Below, piece after piece: positions 58,230-64,000 of a stretch of 64,000 nt of DNA. The number at the start of each line of letters is the position of its first letter. The stretch's first letter is position 1. Position numbers and translations under genes: made by a program. Below the pieces are notes generated by a model, which saw only the letters and a program-made list of their open reading frames with translations, searched no databases and was not told the DNA's origin. Origin of the DNA: Stutzerimonas kunmingensis (GTDB lineage: Bacteria > Pseudomonadota > Gammaproteobacteria > Pseudomonadales > Pseudomonadaceae); contig NZ_JACXXG010000002.1 in NCBI RefSeq assembly GCF_014764705.1, forward strand, positions 124,001 through 188,000. Reading direction: 5' to 3'.

Positions 58230-58817
58230 TCAGCGCAGCGCTTCGATCGACAGGCGGCGAAAGCGCACCGCCTCGCCGTGGTGCTGCAGGACGATATGCC
58301 CGGCTGGCGCCTTGGCGAACAGCGGCTTGTCGCCGAATTTGCTGGACTCGATCAGCGTGTGCAGGGCCGGGTCGTCCAGGCGATAACTCAGCACCATACG
58401 ATTGCCCAGCCAGTGCTCGACCGTACCCTGGCGCACGACAAGCGCTGCGTGCATGAAGCTGCCGGGTTCGATCCGGGTTTCCTGTTCGGGCGCGAGCAGG
58501 CCATACAGGGCACCGTTGCGGGTGGTTGGTTCTTCGCCGTCGGGGTGAACGGCATCATCCAGCAGCTGCATTTCCGGCCCGCTGTGCCAGGCGAGGCCGG
58601 CGCTTTCGTCGACGCGGTAGAAGACCCCGGAATTGCCGCCCACCGGTAGGGCGAACTCGAACTGCAGGATGAAATCGCCATAGCGCTCGCGCGAGACCAG
58701 GTCGACCCGCGGGGCGCCGACAATGGCACACAGCTGTTCATCGTCGTCGCGGTACCAGCTTTCGTCGGGAAAGGTTGCGCCATGCCAGGCGTGCCATTGT
58801 GCTGCGTCGAGATTCAT
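58230..58817 (-). CDS. DUF1080-family protein
   Basis: The 195-residue protein without a signal peptide has the concanavalin-like lectin/glucanase fold of the 3-keto-disaccharide hydrolase (DUF1080) family. Signature segments are YGDFILQFEFALPVGGNSGV near residue 46, followed by FYRVDES, and WHSGPEMQLLDDAVHPDGEE near 76. The C-terminal AGHIVLQHHGEAVRFRRLSI is typical. It probably acts on a glycoside or keto-sugar. It begins 10 bp after the TreS-like glycosidase, so it is the last gene of that operon. Most relatives are exported; this one appears cytosolic. Confidence 0.8.
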   Translation of the reverse strand: MNLDAAQWHAWHGATFPDESWYRDDDEQLCAIVGAPRVDLVSRERYGDFILQFEFALPVGGNSGVFYRVDESAGLAWHSGPEMQLLDDAVHPDGEEPTTRNGALYGLLAPEQETRIEPGSFMHAALVVRQGTVEHWLGNRMVLSYRLDDPALHTLIESSKFGDKPLFAKAPAGHIVLQHHGEAVRFRRLSIEALR

Positions 58818-58827
58818 CAGCCGCTCC

Positions 58828-60447
58828 TCATCCGAACAGTTGCTGCTTGCGCCGCAGCCAGCGATAGCCGTAGGGCCCGAGGCGAATCTTCAGCGGTGAG
58901 CCTTCCGGCTGCCCGTAGTCGCAGTCGGCGAGCACATCGACCATGTCCTGAAGGTCGTCCGCGGTGATCTCGACGGTGGTTTCCTTGTCGGCAAGATTGA
59001 CCAGCATCAGCACCGACGAGCCGTTGTCATGGCGGATAGCAAAGACGGCGGGGTCGTTCACCTCGACCGTTGTGCGCTTGCCGATGCCGATCTCGCGCAG
59101 GCCTATGCGCGTGCGGATCATGTTGCCGGTGCGCGCCATCAGCGAGTCGCTGCGCAGGGTTTGAGCGAACACGTTGATCTTCTCGTACGAGAAGGGCCCT
59201 TCGTCGATCACCGGTGCGGCCAGCTCACCTTTGGTACAGGAGAATCCGGCGTTGGGTTCGTTGGACCACTGCATGGGCGTGCGTACGGCCAGTCGCTCGG
59301 GGCGGTCGAGGTCATCGCCCATACCGATTTCCTCGCCGTAGCGGATGATCGGCGTGCCGGGCAGCGAGAAGAGCAGGGCGTGGGTGGCCGCGATGCGTCG
59401 CTCGTCGCCGTCGAGCATCGGCGCGAGACGTCGACGAATGCCGCGATCGTAGGCGCGCATGTTCTCGTCGGGGGCGAAGGTGTCCATCACCTCGTTGCGC
59501 TCATCCTCCTCCAGTCGGTCGAGGCTCAGCTCGTCGTGGTTGCGGATCCACAGCGCGTATTGCGAATGACTGGGCGGCAGCGGTTGGCTGTTCAGGGCGC
59601 GCACCAGCGGCTCGGCCTGCTGCCGTGCCAGGGCCAGGAACAGGTGATTGTTGGTCCAGAAATCCAGCAGCAGAGTGACGCGATCGGCCTCGTCGCCGAA
59701 GTATTCGACGTATTTTTCCGGATCAGTGTCGATCTCGCCGAGCAGCACGGTCTCGGGCCGGCGCATGGTCACGAAGTCGCGCATGTGTTCGAGTAGCCAG
59801 TAGCCCTTCTCCAGTTCACCGCCGCCGGCCTGGCGCACCATGTGCACCGCGGCGTCGATGCGGAAACCGGAGACACCCAGACGCAGCCAGAACGACATGA
59901 TCCGCTCGATCTCGTGGATGACCTTCGGGTTGGTCAGGTCAAGATCCGGCTCGTGCTTGTAGAACAGATGGCGGTAGTATTGGCCGGCTTCCTCGTCCCA
60001 AGTCCAGATGCTGTCCTCGACCGTCGGGAAAATCGGCTCCATGAAATCGTCTGGCTTGTCGGCCCAGATGTAGTAGTCGCGGTAGGGCGAGTTGCGGTCG
60101 CGGCGCGCCTCCTGAAACCACTTGTGCTGGATGGACGTGTGCTGCACTACCAGCTCGATGATGACGTGCAGGCCCAGCTCTTCGGCCTTCTCCAACAGAG
60201 CGACGATGTCGGCCAGATCGCCGAAGCGTTTGTCTACCTGTAGATGGTCGGTGATGTCGTAGCCGGCATCCTCGAAGGGCGACTGATAGAACGGCATGAG
60301 CCATACGGCCGTGCAGCCGAGGCCGCGAATGTAGTCGAGGCGCTCGGTGATGCCGCGCAGATCGCCGCAGCCGTCCCCGTTGCTGTCACGAAACAGGGTG
60401 GGATCGATCTGATAGATCGCCGCGTTGCGGTACCAGAGTGGACGCAT
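58828..60447 (-). CDS. GH13 alpha-amylase-family enzyme, trehalose synthase-like
   Basis: The 539-residue protein starts MRPLWYRNAAIYQIDPTLFR and has GH13 motifs in order: EELGLHVIIELVVQHTS (region I, with Gln-His in place of Asn-His), GVSGFRIDAAVHM (nucleophile Asp, region II), ETVLLGEIDTDPE (general acid Glu, region III) and WIRNHDEL (region IV His-Asp). It most resembles the trehalose synthase/GH13_16 group that interconverts maltose and trehalose, but substrate remains uncertain. It is 2 bp downstream of the alpha-glucosidase gene. Confidence 0.83.
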   Translation of the reverse strand: MRPLWYRNAAIYQIDPTLFRDSNGDGCGDLRGITERLDYIRGLGCTAVWLMPFYQSPFEDAGYDITDHLQVDKRFGDLADIVALLEKAEELGLHVIIELVVQHTSIQHKWFQEARRDRNSPYRDYYIWADKPDDFMEPIFPTVEDSIWTWDEEAGQYYRHLFYKHEPDLDLTNPKVIHEIERIMSFWLRLGVSGFRIDAAVHMVRQAGGGELEKGYWLLEHMRDFVTMRRPETVLLGEIDTDPEKYVEYFGDEADRVTLLLDFWTNNHLFLALARQQAEPLVRALNSQPLPPSHSQYALWIRNHDELSLDRLEEDERNEVMDTFAPDENMRAYDRGIRRRLAPMLDGDERRIAATHALLFSLPGTPIIRYGEEIGMGDDLDRPERLAVRTPMQWSNEPNAGFSCTKGELAAPVIDEGPFSYEKINVFAQTLRSDSLMARTGNMIRTRIGLREIGIGKRTTVEVNDPAVFAIRHDNGSSVLMLVNLADKETTVEITADDLQDMVDVLADCDYGQPEGSPLKIRLGPYGYRWLRRKQQLFG

Positions 60448-60449
60448 GC

Positions 60450-61985
<1,536 letters not shown>

Positions 61986-62169
61986 GCCTCACACCCCCTG
62001 ATTCGTCTCAGGTCGCGGCCGATCCTGCACGGCCGCTCTGTCAGGTTTACGACTGGCCAACGGCACATGGGTTCGCCGGTTAATTGATCCTGGTCGGCCC
62101 GCGATGAACGCAAGGGTGGATACTCCGCCTAAGCTAACGACAGACTTCAACCCCTCCGAGGAGATTTGC

Positions 62170-63180
62170 ATGCTACGTATTGCCATCAACGGGTATGGAC
62201 GTATCGGCCGCGCCGTCGTACGAGCGCTGTTCGAGCGTGGATTGCAGGATCGGGTACAGGTGGTCGCGATCAACGATCTCAGCGACCACAAGACGCTGGT
62301 GCATCTGACCCGCTTCGATTCGACCTTCGGTCGTTTCCCCGAGCCGGTAGAGCTGCAGGGCGAATCGATGGTGGTGCGTGGCCAGGCGATCCGCCTGCTG
62401 GCCGAGCGGGATGCGACCAAGCTGCCGTGGAAGGAATTGGGCGTCGACGTGGTGCTCGAGTGCACCGGCAAATTCAAGAAGCGCGCGCTGATCGAGCAGC
62501 ACCTGCAGGCCGGGGCTGGTCGCGTATTCGCCTCGCACCCGCTCGATGGCGGCGACCTGACCGTGGTCTACGGCGTGAATCACCAGCTGCTCGGCGATCA
62601 GCGCGTCGTCTCCAATGCCTCCTGCACCACCAATTGCCTGGCGCCGCTGGCCAAGGTGCTGCACGAGGCGGTCGGCATCCGCCAGGGCCTGCTCAACACC
62701 GTGCACTCCTACACCAACGATCAGAACCTGCTGGACAAGGCGCACAGCGATCTCTACCGCGCGCGTGCCGCGGCGTTGTCGATGATCCCGTCCACCACCG
62801 GTGCGGCCAAGGCCATCGGTCTGGTGCTGCCGGAGCTGGCCGGGCGTCTGGACGGCCTCTCGGTGCGGGTGCCGACGCCGAACGTCTCGCTGGTCGACCT
62901 GACCTTTATCGCCGAGAACGCGCCGGAAAGCGTCGAGGCGATCAACGATATCCTGCGTGCCGGGGCGCAGAAGCTGCCGGCCGGCGTTATGGAGTGCAAT
63001 GAGGAAGCGCTGGTCTCCTGCGACTTCAACGGCTACCCGGCGTCCTGCGTTGCCGACCTCAGCCAGACCCGCGTGCAGGGCGAGCTGGTCAAGGTGATGG
63101 CCTGGTACGACAACGAGTGGGGCTTCTCCAACCGCATGCTCGATGTGCTGCTGCATTGGGACGGCGCCAAGTCGGCCTGA
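62170..63180 (+). CDS. Glyceraldehyde-3-phosphate dehydrogenase (type I)
   Basis: The ATG at 62170, with GAGGA 7 nt upstream, gives 336 residues; an earlier start adds 22 residues of non-GAPDH sequence. The NAD site is AINGYGRIGRAVVRALFERG (residues 5-24) and the active Cys is in SNASCTTNCLAPL near residue 153. HSYTNDQNLLD is typical of GAPDH rather than erythrose-4-phosphate dehydrogenase, which has HSAMNDQ-like sequence. The N-terminal part, however, is somewhat erythrose-4-phosphate dehydrogenase-like. Its stop overlaps the next start (TGATG). Confidence 0.88.
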   Translation: MLRIAINGYGRIGRAVVRALFERGLQDRVQVVAINDLSDHKTLVHLTRFDSTFGRFPEPVELQGESMVVRGQAIRLLAERDATKLPWKELGVDVVLECTGKFKKRALIEQHLQAGAGRVFASHPLDGGDLTVVYGVNHQLLGDQRVVSNASCTTNCLAPLAKVLHEAVGIRQGLLNTVHSYTNDQNLLDKAHSDLYRARAAALSMIPSTTGAAKAIGLVLPELAGRLDGLSVRVPTPNVSLVDLTFIAENAPESVEAINDILRAGAQKLPAGVMECNEEALVSCDFNGYPASCVADLSQTRVQGELVKVMAWYDNEWGFSNRMLDVLLHWDGAKSA

Positions 63181-63761
63181 TGGGCGAAGCCTACCGGCCG
63201 GGCGCGGGGCTGGGGCTCTGGCAGCTGAGCCTCGCGCAGTTTCGCCATTCCGTGGCCGAGCGTGCGTTGCCCGGCTGCGGTGCGGTTACCGCAGTCACGG
63301 CTGACTTGGCCGTGGCGCTGATCGTCAAGGCGCTGCGGGTCAGCGCCGCGCACGACGATGCCTCCTGTAACGCGCTGCTGGTCGATGCCCGCTCGCTGCT
63401 GGGTCGTCCTGGCGCCTTTGCCGACGACGACGTGGCGGTCTTCTCCGAATATCTGAAGGAAGACGAGGGTCGAGCGCCTGAATTGTCGCGGCAGGCATGC
63501 GCGGTGCCGCTGGCGACGGCACACGCCTGCGTCGAGGCGCTGGGCATCGCCGAGCGTGCCTTGCCGATGGTCGAGCCGTGGCTGCGCTGTGATGTCGAGG
63601 CGGCGGTGTTGCTGCTGAGCGCCTGCGTCGATGCTGTGCTGCTCAACGTCGAGGCTGATATGGACGAGATGGATGCCCAGGCGCGGGCCGATGTGCAGTC
63701 CGCTTGTGAACGCCTTCGCCAGCAATCGACTCAGCTTCGCGATCGTCTGAACGCGCGCTGA
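63180..63761 (+). CDS. Cyclodeaminase/cyclohydrolase (FTCD_C) family protein
   Basis: The ATG at 63180 overlaps the GAPDH stop and gives 193 residues. The helical fold is recognised by ERALPGCGAVTAVTADLAVA near residue 28 (the PGGGS-like loop), LGRPGAFADDDVAVFSEYLK, then VPLATAHACVEALGIAERAL and LLLSACVDAVLLNVEADMDE. This is the C-terminal domain family of formiminotransferase-cyclodeaminase, including methenyl-tetrahydrofolate cyclohydrolases. The Gly loop is PGCGA rather than PGGGS. The reaction here is unknown; close coupling to GAPDH is unusual. Confidence 0.78.
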   Translation: MGEAYRPGAGLGLWQLSLAQFRHSVAERALPGCGAVTAVTADLAVALIVKALRVSAAHDDASCNALLVDARSLLGRPGAFADDDVAVFSEYLKEDEGRAPELSRQACAVPLATAHACVEALGIAERALPMVEPWLRCDVEAAVLLLSACVDAVLLNVEADMDEMDAQARADVQSACERLRQQSTQLRDRLNAR

Positions 63762-63792
63762 TCCTGTTTTCCAATAAGCACATCCCTGACCC

Positions 63793-63809
63793 CGAGACGA
63801 AAGGTCTCG
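63793..63809. promoter_or_regulatory. Palindrome CGAGAC-N5-GTCTCG
   Basis: CGAGAC-GAAAG-GTCTCG is a perfect 6-bp inverted repeat followed by TTTC, 31 bp after the cyclodeaminase-family stop. It may be a weak terminator for the upstream pair. Its core GAGAC-N5-GTCTC is identical to that of the second palindrome 65 bp downstream, so it may instead be an operator. Confidence 0.55.
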
Positions 63810-63857
63810 TTTCGGGTTGACGGCGGCTGCCTGCTCTACCTACTCTCCAACTCATAG

Positions 63858-63874
63858 TGAGACATTTAGTCTCA
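63858..63874. promoter_or_regulatory. Palindrome TGAGAC-N5-GTCTCA upstream of the alcohol dehydrogenase
   Basis: TGAGACATTTAGTCTCA is a perfect 6-bp inverted repeat in an A/T-rich patch, 49 bp before the start of the iron-dependent alcohol dehydrogenase. It repeats the GAGAC-N5-GTCTC core of 63794-63808. Two sites in the promoter region suggest a dedicated regulator, which is not in this window. Confidence 0.6.
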
Positions 63875-63923
63875 AAATAAGAAGCTGCCAGCTCGCCAGG
63901 CAGTCCATTTTCGGAGAGTGCCC

Positions 63924-64000
63924 ATGAGTCATCGCATCGTCCTGCCGCGCCTGATGGAAGTCGGCGCCGGCGCCAGCCAGCAACTCGCCCGCGTGCTGAA
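63924..64000 (+). CDS. Iron-containing alcohol dehydrogenase, N-terminal fragment
   Basis: Only 25 codons are visible before the window ends. The product starts MSHRIVLPRLMEVGAGASQQ, a beginning I recognise from group III iron-containing alcohol dehydrogenases of Pseudomonas. A GGAGAG ribosome site lies 8 nt upstream. The call rests on a short segment. Confidence 0.6.
   Translation, partial: MSHRIVLPRLMEVGAGASQQLARVL

Overview
The window is a high-GC, densely coded gammaproteobacterial chromosome segment. The gene order (ubiC, glc operon, rubredoxin/reductase, HU; spoT-rpoZ-gmk-yicC-rph-crc-pyrE; argB-algC-dut-coaBC-radC; dadR-dadA-ridA-pauR-cytochrome c5-cupin-xpt) is that of Pseudomonas in the region I remember as roughly PA5297-PA5358 of P. 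aeruginosa PAO1. Protein and intergenic style point to the Pseudomonas (Stutzerimonas) stutzeri group. This is inference from remembered synteny, not a search. I see no rRNA, tRNA, CRISPR array, prophage or insertion sequence.

Region by region. 1-10.2 kb: ends of the ubiquinone genes ubiA/ubiC, then glcC and a complete glycolate operon glcDEFGBA in the E. coli order (three-subunit glycolate oxidase, haem-binding-like GlcG, malate synthase G, permease), with two identical 15-bp palindromes in the glcC-glcD gap. 10.3-12.7 kb: rubredoxin, rubredoxin reductase, an HU protein and a small SCP2-like protein. 12.8-18.4 kb: glutarate catabolism (gcdR, gcdH, glutaryl-CoA transferase), a zinc-independent MDR oxidoreductase and a LysR regulator. 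18.5-20.5 kb: a LemA/TPM/TPM envelope cassette. 20.5-27.6 kb: accessory genes (TPR protein, GlxA-type AraC regulator, divergent FtsH-like protease, orphan solute-binding protein, FecR-OmpA pair). 27.7-35.6 kb: ridA and the conserved spoT/rpoZ/gmk/yicC/rph/crc/pyrE block. 35.6-37.3 kb: an inserted DUF3360 transporter behind an AT-richer gap. 37.4-43.4 kb: argB, a long AlgC with a membrane N-terminal half, dut, coaBC, radC. 43.4-51.8 kb: accessory genes (unknown membrane protein, thioesterase, 3-hydroxyacyl-CoA dehydrogenase, chemoreceptor with a C-terminal domain, Mpo1-like protein, unknown secreted protein, phospholipase D-like lipoprotein). 51.8-58.1 kb: an amine oxidase-like flavoprotein, D-amino-acid dehydrogenase locus without dadX, pauR, cytochrome c5, xpt. 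58.2-64 kb: DUF1080 protein, two GH13 glycosidases, GAPDH translationally coupled to a cyclodeaminase-family protein, and the start of an iron-containing alcohol dehydrogenase.

Most of the window is core metabolism. The parts I consider least explained are the GAPDH/cyclodeaminase pair with paired GAGAC-N5-GTCTC palindromes next to the alcohol dehydrogenase, the hairpin array in front of the FtsH-like gene, the FecR-OmpA pair with its structured leader, a hairpin that masks the Shine-Dalgarno of pauR, and the chemoreceptor with an extra C-terminal domain. crc lies in the same window as two candidate Crc/Hfq target motifs, in front of glcA and the HU gene. I do not see a clear new multi-gene defence or biosynthetic system.
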